A stretch of 64,000 bases of DNA from Cannabis sativa (lineage: Eukaryota > Streptophyta > Magnoliopsida > Rosales > Cannabaceae), in assembly GCF_029168945.1 (NCBI RefSeq), contig NC_083603.1, forward strand, positions 42,966,396-43,030,395. Direction: 5' to 3'. The translations under genes and the position numbers were made by a program. The notes under the pieces are model-generated. The model worked only from the letters and a program-made list of their open reading frames with translations. It did no database searches and was not told where the DNA came from. Positions 1 through 11,497 of the stretch are shown here, piece by piece; position 1 is the stretch's first letter, and each line of letters opens with the position of its first letter.

Positions 1-1982
1 ATAACAAAGGTAGAAGTTTCCAGTATACAAATGCTTTGTCTAACATTATATGGAAACTCATTTTGATTATGGTAATTGGGTATTCATTGCTCTTACTTAT
101 CTATCAAAATATGGCAAACTCGTTTGGATTGTTTTCTTATGTTTAAGCAAATGATTTCACCCATCTGAAAAGTTGTTTCTAGCTTGGATTTGTGTATTAC
201 TGGTCGTAAGTATATTAGTTTAAATTGCACTTAATTTGAGATTTGATGAAGAAGAAATAACAGCTCTCAATAAGCCATGGTTTTTAAAGATAATGCTTTG
301 AGTGATTGTGTATTACTGTTATGTGTTTTTTCTTTTGGCTTGTTCTAATCTCTATACATGCTTTCCATAACTGTAGAACATTATGTCTTTGAATGAAAAA
401 TAGAAGAGTGTTTGGCATTACTTTTTAAAATGAAAAGTAGAGAAAATAGCAGATGAAAATATATGAATTAAATGGGGACTTCATAATTAGATCTGTTTAG
501 GATTTGGCATACGTTTATTATGTTTTAGCTTATCCGTTTCAATTTGTTGAACAGGAGGTAAGCAAAGTATAGAGGTGAAAAATATTATATTAATTATTGA
601 TGAGTGGATATTGAAAAATATAATATGTGTTTATAATTTATTTATGGATTTATGTGTGACAGTGAATTAGTGAATCAGTAATAGTCTGGTTTGCTTGACG
701 GCTCGACGCTCGTGCTCACTTTCACTAAGTTTCTTTCGCTGCCCGACTTTGCATTTCAAGGTTAGTGTATTAAAAAATTAAAATTGTTCATAAATTGTTA
801 GAGGAGTTTGAATATCTTAAATCTTAGGTGGCACCTTCTGATTGGTTAGCGATATTCCCTAAATCTTATTTTTTTAAGTTATATGGAACCTGCTATATAA
901 TTACACTAATAGCGGTATGATATCAGCAAGGAAGGTTGTCTTTTAGCATTTCTCATAACTAAAATATCACATTTTTTATATATTTTTCTTTTTTTAAATT
1001 AAGATATTTAAAATATAATAATAACTTTTTCAAAACATATTAATTAATAATAAAAGAACAAATAATGAATTTTCTCTAATGTGTCTTAAAAATGTTTAAA
1101 ATTTGAATGAAATTCAGATATAAATTTGAAAAATACAATAGTGACAGCTACAAGTGAACTACGGTAATGACAAGAGATGCGATATACTGATGATAACGAG
1201 TGAGATATGGTAATGAAAATAAGTGAGATACAATGAGACAACAAGTGAGATACAATAATAACAATAGTTTTGAATGATCGAGATATAAAAATAATACTTT
1301 ATGGAAAATACCATAATTTTTTTCTATACCACCTTATTTATTTATTTTTATAAAAATAATTTCTTTTAACAAATTAATTTAAAATACTACATATAATAAA
1401 TTTTAAATTTCTTAATAAATAATTCTAAATAATAATTAATAAGATTGTGCATTTAGTTTTTAATAAATAAATTATTTATAATAATATAAAATAAAATAAT
1501 ATATTTATAATTTTACTATTTATTAGAATAATATTTTTAAATAATTATTATTATAATACTAAAAAAAATTAAATTAGTCGCGCGAAGAGCGATTATATTA
1601 CTTAATTTATATATTATATTATATAATTTGAGGCTCAAACTCCTAACCATTAACATACACTCTTTTATGCTCAAGTAGTTTAAAAAAATTTATTGTCTAG
1701 TTTTTAGGAGACATTTATCTCCTATGAGTGTTATTTTAATGTTGGGATTCATGTTTTGACTTAGCATAAATGATAAATTTTCTTATATGGAAGAAGTTTA
1801 TGTATTAACCTCTTTTGGTTATCATTAAACAATATAAATTTTTCTAGAGTTCATTTTTTTTTCTTTTAATTTTCAACTTGAAAAAATTATTTTGTTTAAT
1901 GAAATCTGAATACACAATTGAAATTCCTAAACCTTATTCATTATATACAAAACCCTAAAAAAAACTATAACTAATTTGAAAG

Positions 1983-2021
<39 letters not shown>

Positions 2022-2081
2022 CAGCAACCACCGGAGAGTTAAATCGGCCGACTCAACGATTCAGCTTGGTCCGTTCCTGAG
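1..2081. other. AT-rich intergenic DNA and SWI3A upstream region
   Basis: I see no gene here. The stretch is strongly AT-rich with many stops in all frames. Positions about 824-957 carry a short segment (around TTGGTTAGCGATATTCCCTAA) that resembles 52440-52575, so it is probably a small dispersed element. A (TA)n microsatellite at about 1987-2020 lies some 60 bases upstream of the first ATG of the next gene, inside its likely promoter or 5' leader. Confidence 0.6.
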
Positions 2082-2859
2082 ATGGAACAGCAACCGGACC
2101 ATGTCCGACCCGAACAACCGGAGCTCGACCTCTACACCATTCCAAGCCACTCCAGTAAGTCAATTCTCTAAAACCCTCCGAAAATCTACTACTTAATATT
2201 AGCTGAGTTAAAAAATTCCCAAGTAAATTGTTTCAATTTCTGTTCAAGGTTGGTTTTTGTGGGACGAAATCCATGACACTGAGAGAATTTATCTGAAAGA
2301 GTTCTTTGATGGAAGCTCATTCTCAAGAACCCCAAAAATTTACAAAGAGTATAGGGATTTCATTATCAACAAGTACAGGGAAGATCCATCTAGAAGGCTT
2401 ACGTTCACTGAGGTTCGTAAATCTCTGGTGGGTGATGTTAATTTGCTCCGTAGGGTTTTTCTTTTTCTTGAGAAGTGGGGTTTGATTAATTTTGGTGCAT
2501 CATCTTCGGGTGGTGATGAAGATGGTTCTGAGGTTTTGGTTGAAGAGGGGTCTAAGGTTAAGACCGAAGAAGGAGTACCAAATGGGATTCGAGTGGTTGC
2601 AATGCCCAATTCGATCAAACCCATTACAGCTCAAGCTACTACGGGGAATAATAAGAAGGAACCGGTTCATTATGGAGTTAAATTGCCTCCTCTTACATCC
2701 TATACAAACCATTTTGCTGATTTAATAAAACAGAAGGAGCTGGTTTGTGGCAACTGTGGTGATCGCTGTCCTTCTGGTTCTGGATACTATAAGTATACCA
2801 AGGTAAATTTATGCTTTGCTCAGTAAAAGTGTGCTCCCTTTGATTAGTTTAAGGCCTGT

Positions 2860-2890
<31 letters not shown>

Positions 2891-5193
2891 TAGAAGTGTG
2901 TATTTCAGAGTCCTGTGAAAATTATTAGAAAACAATTGTAACCCATCTCCAGAAATTTGTTTTGTGAGTATAGTTAACTACAGAACTTATGATGTTATTT
3001 GGTGAAGAGAATCTTCTTGCCTGTTAGTTCTGTTTTTAGGATAGTTAAAAAGGTAAGTAGAGTGTTAGACAGTAGGTTGAGAAGTCTGCTTTGTGGTCAG
3101 AGTTTTCACATTTTCTTTTTATGTGTGTGGAAATGAATAAGCTTTTCATGAATGCTTAAATTTGTAAATGTGATTTTGCGTTTATGATTCGAACAGTGTG
3201 AAAATGTACTATAAAATGGTTTCCATAAACTATTTGTAGAATGTTTAGATTTTCTCATTTTCCCTGTTTTTCTTTGTTGTTTAGTTACTGTAGTGTACTA
3301 TTTCTTGAAGGAATTTCCATTCATTATTTAATTGTAGTTGTAACTTGAGCAGGGCGATTTCTTGATTTGCACTAAATGTTTCAAAAATGAAAGTTACGGG
3401 GAGAATAAGTCAGTTGAAGATTACACCTTTATTGAGTCCAATCAAGACAGCGGTCATCATGAAGCTGTCTGGAATGAGTCTGAAACACTGCTTCTCTTAG
3501 AATCTGTTATGAAGTATGGGGATGACTGGGAACTTGTTGCTCAAAATGTTCCCACCAAGAACAAACTTGATTGCATTGCTAAACTCATTGAGCTACCTCT
3601 TGGGGAGATTTTGGGCTCTGCTTCTGCTACCAATAAAAAAGTTAATTCCAATGATGTCAATGGCAACTTGAACAGTTCGAAGCAGGTTGAATTAATCTCA
3701 TCCGAGAATGAAGAAATTGTCAAAACTGGGGAACAACAAGATGAGAAGATAAATGCGGGTGAACAGAATGGAGATACCGTGGAACATGTACCTCCTCTTA
3801 AAAGACAACGAATCGATTCCTTATCAGGTCTTGGTGGTTCACTGATGAAAAAGGTAGGTTACTAGGTGTCTTGAAATATGTCATTCCAGAATTTATTGAA
3901 CAGCTATATGTCCTTATGGGGGTGAATATTTGATTTTCTTTATTCGTTTAGTTGAATTTTGATGACCATACATTGCCGAATTAATTGTCTCATAAATCTT
4001 CAGCAAAATAAGCTTGCTTTAGTAATTTTGGTGTTATGAAATAATTAATATTCCACTCCGAAATGTAGTAATGGTTAGCATTATGAACTTTGAAGTATTT
4101 CCACACTCCTGTGTCTTAGTTTTTCATGCTTACTGGACTGTGGGTTTATGTATTAATGTGCACGTGTGTTTTTTAATTTAACTGCCTAGTAACATTATGC
4201 AAAGATTTGTATACTAAAGTTAATAGTGTTTCTATTAGGTAGCTCTTTTGTCAACCGAGGTTGGACCCCATATCACTGCTGCTGCAGCTGAGGCTGCTGT
4301 TACTGCTTTGTGTGAGGAGATTTCATGTCCAAAGGAGTTATTTTACGGTGATGATGATTCGGTAACTAATGAGCTACACACTCGGATTCCAGATACCGAA
4401 AGGTTATATACATTCTGTTAACATTACTTGTTTATTTGGTCATAGTAGTGCAATTCTAAAATTCTTTAGTATCTTATACTCATCAGGGTCTTGGAGGTTG
4501 AAGATGCAATGATGGAAGGAGGGCCTACTCAATCAGGTAGATACTTTTAACTCAACCAAGCAAAATGAACTGGTTAGTTTATTTTCTTCGATAATTATTT
4601 TGTTTGTCTTTTTGTACACGTATTTCCATTGTTGTAGTTTTAATTTCTTGAACAAGAAGACATCATCTTTTTATATTTTTAGCTGGTTTATTATTTCATT
4701 TAAGGTACTAGCCATTGTTTACTAGCTTCTTCATATTTATGTATCTTATATATCTACAGATAATCAGGGCAAGTCAGTTGAGAAAGATGATATACCATTG
4801 ACATTGCAAGTTAGAACGGCTGTCGCAACGGCACTTGGTGCAGCTGCTGCTCGTGCAAAATTATTGGCTGATCAAGAAGAAAGGGAGATGGAGCATCTAG
4901 TGGCAACTATAATTGGGACTGAGGTGACACAATTTTCTTTGTTTATTACTTCTTCATTCTTTCCCAATATCAGGCCACACAAGGTTAATCATGTGAATGA
5001 ATATTTTTCTTAGATGAAGAAGTTGAATTGCAAAATCAAGCATTTTGAAGACTTGGAGGTAATGATGAAGAAGAAGCATGCTGAAATGGAGGAAATGGAA
5101 GAGATTCTTTTAGAAGAGCGAATCGATGTTTTACAAAAGGCATTTACTGCTGGTATACCTAGATGGAAGGATCACCCTTCTGTTAAATCTTAG
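2082..5193 (+). CDS. SWI3A: SWI/SNF complex subunit SWI3A-like protein, 7 exons, 561 aa
   Basis: The coding exons I infer are 2082-2154, 2249-2802, 3353-3853, 4239-4402, 4487-4536, 4760-4923 and 5014-5193. All introns are GT..AG and the phases join to 561 codons plus stop. Exon 1 is too short to stand alone as a long frame; its ATG opens MEQQPDHVRPEQPELDLYT and splices directly into the SWIRM domain (about residues 24-106, SWFLWDEIHDTERIYLKEFF). A ZZ-like cysteine cluster follows (CGNCGDRC...CTKCF, about 190-222). Next come a SANT/Myb domain (about 247-296, with W249 and GDDWELVAQNVP) and an alanine-rich then lysine/glutamate-rich coiled-coil tail (about 430-550). This order is that of plant SWI3 proteins, which are nuclear core scaffolds that dimerise and hold the remodelling ATPase. 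The short C-terminus and total length near 500-560 fit SWI3A better than SWI3C or SWI3D. The gene appears intact. Confidence 0.9.
2860..2886. repeat. (TA)n microsatellite in SWI3A intron 2
   Basis: A run of about thirteen TA units lies 60 bases after the intron 2 donor of the SWI3A-like gene. It is likely length-polymorphic. Confidence 0.85.
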
Positions 5194-5954
5194 AATGCTT
5201 CTACATATTGTCATGTAATGTAAGAGTAGGAGGAGGATTCGAAGTAGTCGACAATGTAATCCGATGCATTCTCGAAGCTTACTAGTTTGCCCTATTTTGT
5301 TCAATCCATTAACTTGGAAAAGAAATGCTTGTACTTCTACCTTCACAGTTGGACATGTAAATTAGGGTTGAATTGTTTGTAACTAGTAAAAATGCCAAAA
5401 TTTGGAGATAACTGTGCTCTTTCTCTTAATCCATATATGCTGGCGTGCTCTTTCAACCAAGCATGAATTGGGCATACCTACTCTTATATTTTTGGTGTTT
5501 AAGAGAATAGCCAACTAAACAAACACAAGTTGAAAAAAAAGAGATGTTTCTTCGTTCTAGTCTAGACAATGGTCCTGGTTGTCCGAGCTTGTAAAAGCTG
5601 TTTTTGGGTTTCTTAAATTTCAAAAGAAGAGTTGTTAATCCGATCTAATTTGCACTACAGTGCATTCAATTCGCACTAAGTGCGGATTTTATATTTTGGA
5701 TTCAATCCAATTTGCATAATAACTCAAATTCAATATAATCTGTAAAAGCACATGTACGAATTTTAGATTTTCCAATCCAATCTAATTTGCACATGTGGAT
5801 ATTTACACTTTGCAGATTGGATTGAATTGGATCGTTCGAATTTGATTAGATTGGATATTTTATGTACACTCTTATTCAAAAAATCACTTCTGCGACTGTT
5901 AACAAGTAAATTTCAACTTTTAGTTTTATACGAATTTGTCTTTCTTCTTATCTA
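5194..5954. other. SWI3A 3' flank, no gene seen
   Basis: This holds the 3' untranslated and downstream region of the SWI3A-like gene. From about 5635 to 5860 it carries degenerate repeats of CCAATCCAATTTGCAC-like words. These recall the GGATTGGAT-rich ends of the hAT-like elements elsewhere in the window, so this may be a decayed relative. Confidence 0.45.
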
Positions 5955-6071
5955 TTATACCTCAGCAACTCTCCTCTCAATAGCTGCTTTAAGACATTCT
6001 ATTACGCGCTTTCTCTCAGCCTCCGAAACCATTGGAAGCCCATCAACATGTCTTACATAGTACTTCTATAA
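5955..6071 (-). pseudogene. C-terminal gene fragment of unknown origin
   Basis: The minus strand reads an uninterrupted 38-codon frame ending in TAA (complement of 5955-5957). It contains [20 protein letters not shown] followed by a charged helix ([10 protein letters not shown]). The composition is protein-like, not low-complexity, and it begins just after a stop, so only the last exon of something is present. I do not recognise the parent. It sits about 50-100 bases outside the Pack-type element at 6100-6850 and may be part of the same capture or an older relic. Confidence 0.4.
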
Positions 6072-6291
6072 TAACACCATAATTAAACAACAAAAAAAGT
6101 AATTTAATTTTTTTTCTTTTTTACTTTTTTTTTTCTTTTTCTTCTTCTTTCTTCTTCTTCTTCTTTCTTCAGAAACCCTCCCAGCCCTCTGCTGAAACCA
6201 TATTACCAGTTGGACCTCACCATCTCTCACCCACCAACCCCCACCCCAAAACCCAGAACCACCCCGACGAGACCCCAATCCCGACGAAACC

Positions 6292-6434
6292 TTAGTCCAC
6301 TCCCTCAGATCTGGATCGAAACCATAGATCCTCAAATTTCCATCCTTATCCAAAGTCAGCCTCCGTTTCAGATTAGGACCGAAATCAGAAGTTATGTGCG
6401 AAGCACTGTTCTCCTGTTCCATTTTCCCAAACAC
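6292..6434 (-). pseudogene. S-domain/lectin receptor kinase fragment (captured)
   Basis: The minus strand encodes SDFGPNLKRRLTLDKDGNLR followed by IYGFDPDLREWTKV. The RRLTLDxDGNLRxYS core followed by a Trp is typical of the extracellular region of bulb-type lectin (ZmPK1-like) receptor kinases. Only about 45 residues are present. Downstream the frame runs into the inverted arm and becomes glycine- and lysine-rich, so no functional protein is expected. The fragment abuts the NUP43-like fragment, which runs the other way. Confidence 0.5.
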
Positions 6435-6697
6435 CGAACCTAGCTCCTCAGTCTTCGTGGGTTTCTCCCTCGAGGGTCTCTTCTCTCAAAGCCTCTCAAT
6501 CCCAGCACAGACCATTTGTTGCTGCTGGAACTTTTTCGAGCTATGTCCTGTTCTCCAATCCAATGGATGCTTCGTCGCTCGAATCGGAGATTTCTATCCC
6601 GGGGAAGGTGTTACACAAAGGACCCATTTCTTGTATTGATTTAATGGACGGAGAGCTTGAGTGTTTGACTGTTGGAGAAGATGAGAAGATGGACTGA
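6428..6697 (+). pseudogene. NUP43-like nucleoporin fragment (captured)
   Basis: One frame runs from about 6428 to a TGA at 6695-6697. It reads LAPQSSWVSPSRVSSLKASQ, then FVAAGTFSSYVLFSNPMDAS, then a stretch with HKGPISCIDLMDG and CLTVGEDEK. As I remember plant NUP43 (a WD40 nucleoporin of the Nup107 subcomplex), its N-terminal part has this pattern. No start codon, upstream exon or further WD40 blade is present, so this is an isolated piece, probably transposon-captured. Confidence 0.5.
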
Positions 6698-6850
6698 GGT
6701 TTCGTCGAGATTGGGGTCTCGTCAGGGTGGTTATGGGTTTTAAGGTGGGTGGTGGGGGGTTTTGGTTTTTTGGGCAACAATGAAGAAGAAGAAGTAGAAT
6801 TAAAAAAAATAAAAAAGAAAAGAAAGAAAAAAAGAAAAAGAAAAAAAGAA

Positions 6851-8255
6851 AAAAGAGTTTTTTTTTTATTTTTTATTTTTTATTTTTTATTTTAAATTAT
6901 CTTTTAAATATTTATAATTATTTTGTAAAACTAATATTACGTGGACCACTAAAAATTTACCACGTGTACAAGAGTGTACACGTGGACAGTCCACCGCGAC
7001 ACTTAACTGTGATTTTTAGACAGAGGTGTGCAGAGCAAAACGAAATGGGAGTTTAGGTAGATTTGCCACCAAAATTTTAATTTTGGTGGTTAAGTGTTAC
7101 AAACCGTAAAGTTCAGATGGTTTAGCCGCCAATATCCCTAAATAAAATCAATTCCTCAAGCAATAATGCTAGAAGTAGACTCTTTTTTATGAGCAGAAAA
7201 ACATGTATATAGCTACATATGATTGGAGAATCTCATTTCAAAATATTGAGGTACTTTCTTTTAACATTTCTTTTTGTATGATATTAATGTAGTTAAGTGG
7301 TTCTGTTTTTCCTTCACATGTTTCTTTTTGTATGATATTTCCTTTTGTATGATATTAATGTAGTTAATGGTACCCTATCTCTCTTAAATAAAAAATAATT
7401 TACGGTATAAGTACTTAAATTTAACTTTCAGTTATAAATAAATACATAAATTTAATTTTTGGCGGTAATAATATCTAAGGTATAATTCTTGAACTTCTGT
7501 AATTAACTGACTGTTAACTGTTAAGTAAATTACCTTACAATTCTTGATTGGTTCAGATTATTAAATTTTTATTTTTTTTTTTAAAAAAAATTAATGTACT
7601 AAGAAGAAAATGATTGAAATTTAACGATAAGATATATACGGAGTACTAGAATTATAACTTATGTATTATTACTACTAAAAATTAAATATAGATATTTATT
7701 TATAACTGAGAGTTAAAGTTAGATATTTATACTGCAAATTACTCTAAAATAAAAAATCTAATGGTACTTTAATTTTATTTATTTATTGACCAATTTTCTA
7801 GGAAAATTACCCTATATACATATACTATTTTTTTAACTTTTTTTTTTTCTTTTCAAATTTACAGTTTGAGTTTCTAAAGTGGTTGTAGCGTTAGTTGCAA
7901 TAGGAGTTTCTATACGATTTTTTGTTGCAAATTAGGTTGCAGCGCTAGTTACAATAGGAGTTTCTATATATAATTCCGTAAAAATGAAAAAAAAATATTA
8001 TTTTGAAGTGTAAAAATAAAAAAGCTCCAATTTTCTATTTTTTTTGTTGTTTTGGGGTAAGTTGATAATTACTTCTTTTTGGTTAATTAACCAAAATTAC
8101 CCTCAAAAGTTTTTTAGTTAATTTCTACCTTCTTTTTTAATTAACTTTTTTTAAACTACCCTTGCAACACAACTCTTTTCCTTCTTTCTCAAAGTCTACA
8201 CTCTATAGTAGTACAACACCTCTGCAAGAGTCACCGGAATCCCCTCTGCTACAAC
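6851..8255. other. Intergenic DNA with dispersed repeat
   Basis: No gene is seen. The part from about 7860 to 7990 is one copy of a dispersed repeat (key words GTTGCAATAGGAGTTTCTAT and ATTCCGTAAAAATG). Other copies are at about 33700-33830 (inverted), 54030-54110 and 62960-63130. A CACGTG-containing palindromic patch (TACACGTGG..CCACGTGTA style) occurs at about 6940-6985. Confidence 0.55.
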
Positions 8256-9810
8256 TAGGGGTGTGCAGAAAGTCATCCGATCCAATCCCAACCGACCGAT
8301 CCAATAAAATTGGATATCCAATCATAATTGGATCGGATCGGATGTAAATTTTAAAAATTCAATTGGATCGGATCGGATGTTGGATGAGACATGCAATCCA
8401 ATGGATAACCGAACTGATCCAATCCAATATCATCTAATGTCCATCCAATAATTAATAATATTTAATATTTATAATTTTATATATTTAATTATTTTATTTT
8501 AAAAAAATATATTAATTATTTATAAGTTTTAAAACCCTAAATCTACATCTTCCTAAAAGTAAAACACTACAGCCGCTCCCTGCCCATTTTGAAAGTCGAA
8601 GACCTCCTCCCTCCTGTGCGCTGAATCGAACACCTCCAACGCCTGAGACAACGACGGCGAAATAACGACGGCGAGACGAGAGTGAACCACCTCAGACGAA
8701 CTCCTCCTAAGCGCAGTGTTCAGTGTTCACTGTTTCAGTCGCTCCGCCTCCTGCCTCCTCTGCTCGTGGCTTCTCCGGTGTCTCTCCCTCTCCTCCAGTG
8801 GCTTGCTCTCTCTCCGCAGCTCGGCGCTCCTCCGGTCGTCTTCCCTCTCTCTCCGAGCCTCTCAAATAGTGAGTCTCTCTCTCACTCTCAGTTGTTGTTT
8901 ATTAATTAGTTTACAACTTTACTGTTAAGATAATTTCCACCATTAATATCTTTGATTTTATTTCTTGCATTTTCCTAGAAGACTTGAAGTGCATATACTT
9001 GAAGTGCAAAAAATTTAGCTACCTAATTAGCACTTAGCATGCTCGATATATATATCCCGACCATCACTATATACTCCGTTTACTTTTTATTTATTTTAAT
9101 CATATTGTATTATCATATTAAAATTGAGTTGGGTACTTAGCTAAAAATCACCCTTACGAGTTGTGATAGAGCCGTCTTCTAGTACTGGCAGGGCAATGAC
9201 CTTATGTCGTTAACTCAAATTTTAATTGTTCAAAGCAATTTTAATTAATTTGGCATAACTATATATCCCTACATTACTATATACATATATCATATTTCAT
9301 ATTTCATATTGAGTAAACATCCTCTTTTGTGAGATTGGACCATCAAAGATTAAACTCAAGACTCAAGAGAGTGATTGATTTAATATTTTATATAATATTT
9401 GCATTCCATGTATTGGACTATTAAGTTAGATTTGTGTTATATTTTTATTATGGGATCATGAAAATTAGGTTGGATTTGGATTAAACTATTGTTTATTATC
9501 TATGCTGGATTATTAGGTTTTAAATTATGTTTTTTCATATATTTTTTAAAAAAATCATCCTAAAGAGTAGCTAAAATGGATTGGATTCATCTTTGGATCC
9601 ATTGGATGGATCCAATCCAATCCAATAAAAATCCAGTTAAAGCATCCAATGGATGAAACCGATCCAATCCAATACATCCATTGGATCGGATTGGATTGGA
9701 TGACTCAAACAATTGGATTGGATCGGATGGCAAAATTCAATATCCAATAAATAATTGGATTGGATCGGATGGGTCCAAGTCCATTGGATGTGATCCAATG
9801 AACACCCCTA
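8256..9810. mobile_element. Non-autonomous hAT-like element, 1.56 kb
   Basis: The element starts TAGGGGTGTGC at 8256 and ends GAACACCCCTA at 9810. It is flanked by an exact 8-bp duplication GCTACAAC (8248-8255 and 9811-9818). Short TIRs of this kind plus 8-bp duplications define the hAT superfamily. Both subterminal regions are filled with degenerate GGATTGGAT/ATCCAATCC words (8275-8450 and 9575-9800), the usual hAT transposase-binding architecture. No transposase frame is visible. A less AT-rich centre (8560-8900) looks unlike the flanks and may be captured sequence. Confidence 0.8.
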
Positions 9811-9818
9811 GCTACAAC

Positions 9819-11497
9819 CATCGAAACTACATCATCGTCATCGCCTTTACCATAAACATCGACACTACGTCTCCACCATATTAATGAAAATTGAGTCAAT
9901 CCCATTTTCCTGTACGTAATCTTCTATTTCTATCTTTAAATTTGTATTGCTTTTCTTCTTTTGTTATTGTATAGATTTTATGGTTTCTCCTTCCTTCTAT
10001 GTTCTTCTCAACATTGTATATATATGTGTGTGTCTATTTGTTAGGATCATTACTTGTATTTTATGTATAAACATATTCTTAAATTGAAATGCCTTGTAAG
10101 TGTTTGTTGAAATACTTCATAGAAAACCAAAATGCAAAATGTAATACAAGTACAATTACAATTTTATTTAACCTAAATAGAATAGAGACATGAAATCAAA
10201 TTATTATAGGGAATTGAACCAATCTCTCTCTCTGAATGGTCTTTCTTCGGTGAAGTCAGGAGACTAACAAACTGTATGATTATTATCAAAATGTGAGAAA
10301 TAAGGAAGGGTCAACGAAGAAGAGAAACAACCACAACAGCACTAGTTGCTGCTGCAGCTGTGTAAGGGAGTTGATGGTGGTGTGGCTGCAACGGTTTGAA
10401 CTTGAGGACGACTCCGATTGCTGTTGATGGTTGAGAATCTTTGAGAGAGAATTAGAGGGTATAGCTCCAAGGAAGGAGATGACTACAAAGTTCGAGATTA
10501 GGGAAAAGTTATGCAAATTTAGAGAAAAGGTGTGAAATGGAGGGGTATAATTGGAAGAAAGAATGAAAAAGAGGGTATAAATTAAAGAAATATGAACCGC
10601 AAGTAAAAATGAGAGACACCAACTTAAAAAGGGTATACGATCTAATTTCCCTTTTTTTTTTTTAAAGAGAAAGAATGATGGGCCATAAATAATTGTGAGG
10701 GAAGAGAGGGAAAATGGTTTAATTTTTGATAAAACACTTGTCTTTATTCATTACTCGTCTAAACAAAGTGCAACCTTTCCTTCGACGGACCTTGCCGGGA
10801 ACCGCCCTTCCGCCTCGCCGTGGACCAACAAAGTCAAAGTGCGAACTCAGAACCAATCGCTTGGTACCGAAACTCAACTCTCTTTCTTCTTTCATTTCCT
10901 TTTTATCTTCAAATGACCGGTCTTTTTCTCAAATAACCCTTGTTTTCAATGTGCTCCTCTTGTTCTAATTTTTCTTTTAACCGGTGTATGATCAACTTCC
11001 TGGAATGGATTAAGGCAATTGAAATTTGACTTGTCTATTAGCTGTGTTAGCATAATTTTTGCAATACTTATTGACATTTTTGGTACTCAAAATTAGGAAC
11101 ATCTTCTGAAACGTTCTAACTGCTGAAGCTAAGGCTGAAGGAAGAACAGTAGAGGCCCAGAAGTCCATTGTTCTGAAATACAAGCTCAACTACATTGTTA
11201 TACCTTATTGAGCAGGTTTATACACCAATTATTCTAGTTTCTTTATTATTTTCTGAATAAACTTTTCTGGGCATTTGCATACTGATTCATTACTAAAGTC
11301 CATCATAGTGAAAACCCTTTTATCTCTTTTTCAGAACATGGCACAGTTAGTAGTGAGGCTCATGATGTGGACTAAATAATTGGTTGTATGGCTTTTTGGT
11401 TTGTGCTTGTCTTTCACTCTTCACCCCAAATTTTTTGAAAGCCTTTTAAGTTTTGAGGGAACTAAACTCTGATTCAGTCTGAGTGTGAGACACCAAA
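9819..11497. other. Intergenic DNA and RMI1 upstream region
   Basis: No coding gene is supported. The part from about 10700 to 10900 is relatively GC-rich and could be a non-coding first exon or promoter of the RMI1 gene. Nothing decisive marks a transcription start. The short frames near 10286-10516 on the minus strand are Ser/Gln-rich and not convincing. Confidence 0.4.

Larger units (their letters stand above)
6100..6850. mobile_element. Pack-type element with inverted arms and captured gene pieces
   Basis: Two inverted arms flank a coding-like centre. The left arm (about 6120-6291: CTTCTT runs, then ACCCCAAAACCCAG, then GACGAAACC) is mirrored on the right (6698-6850: GGTTTCGTC, then GGGTTTTAAGG, then GAAGAAGAAG and purine runs). 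The two fragments, NUP43-like and lectin-kinase-like, lie exactly between the arms (6292-6697). That is the layout expected of Pack-MULEs and similar TIR elements that capture host sequence. I could not define terminal ends or a target duplication, so the superfamily is uncertain. Confidence 0.5.

Noticed and set aside
6066..6434. 122-codon minus-strand frame with a lysine-rich tail
   Set aside because: Only its first 45 residues resemble a protein family. The rest crosses the inverted arm and a poly-pyrimidine tract, so it is a captured fragment and not a gene.
8682..8928. Ser/Leu-rich short frames
   Set aside because: They lie inside the hAT element in CTCTCC-rich DNA with no homology I recognise. 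They might be captured UTR but are not supported as coding.
10286..10516. Ser/Gln-rich minus-strand frame upstream of RMI1
   Set aside because: Low complexity with no domain, splice context or neighbour support.
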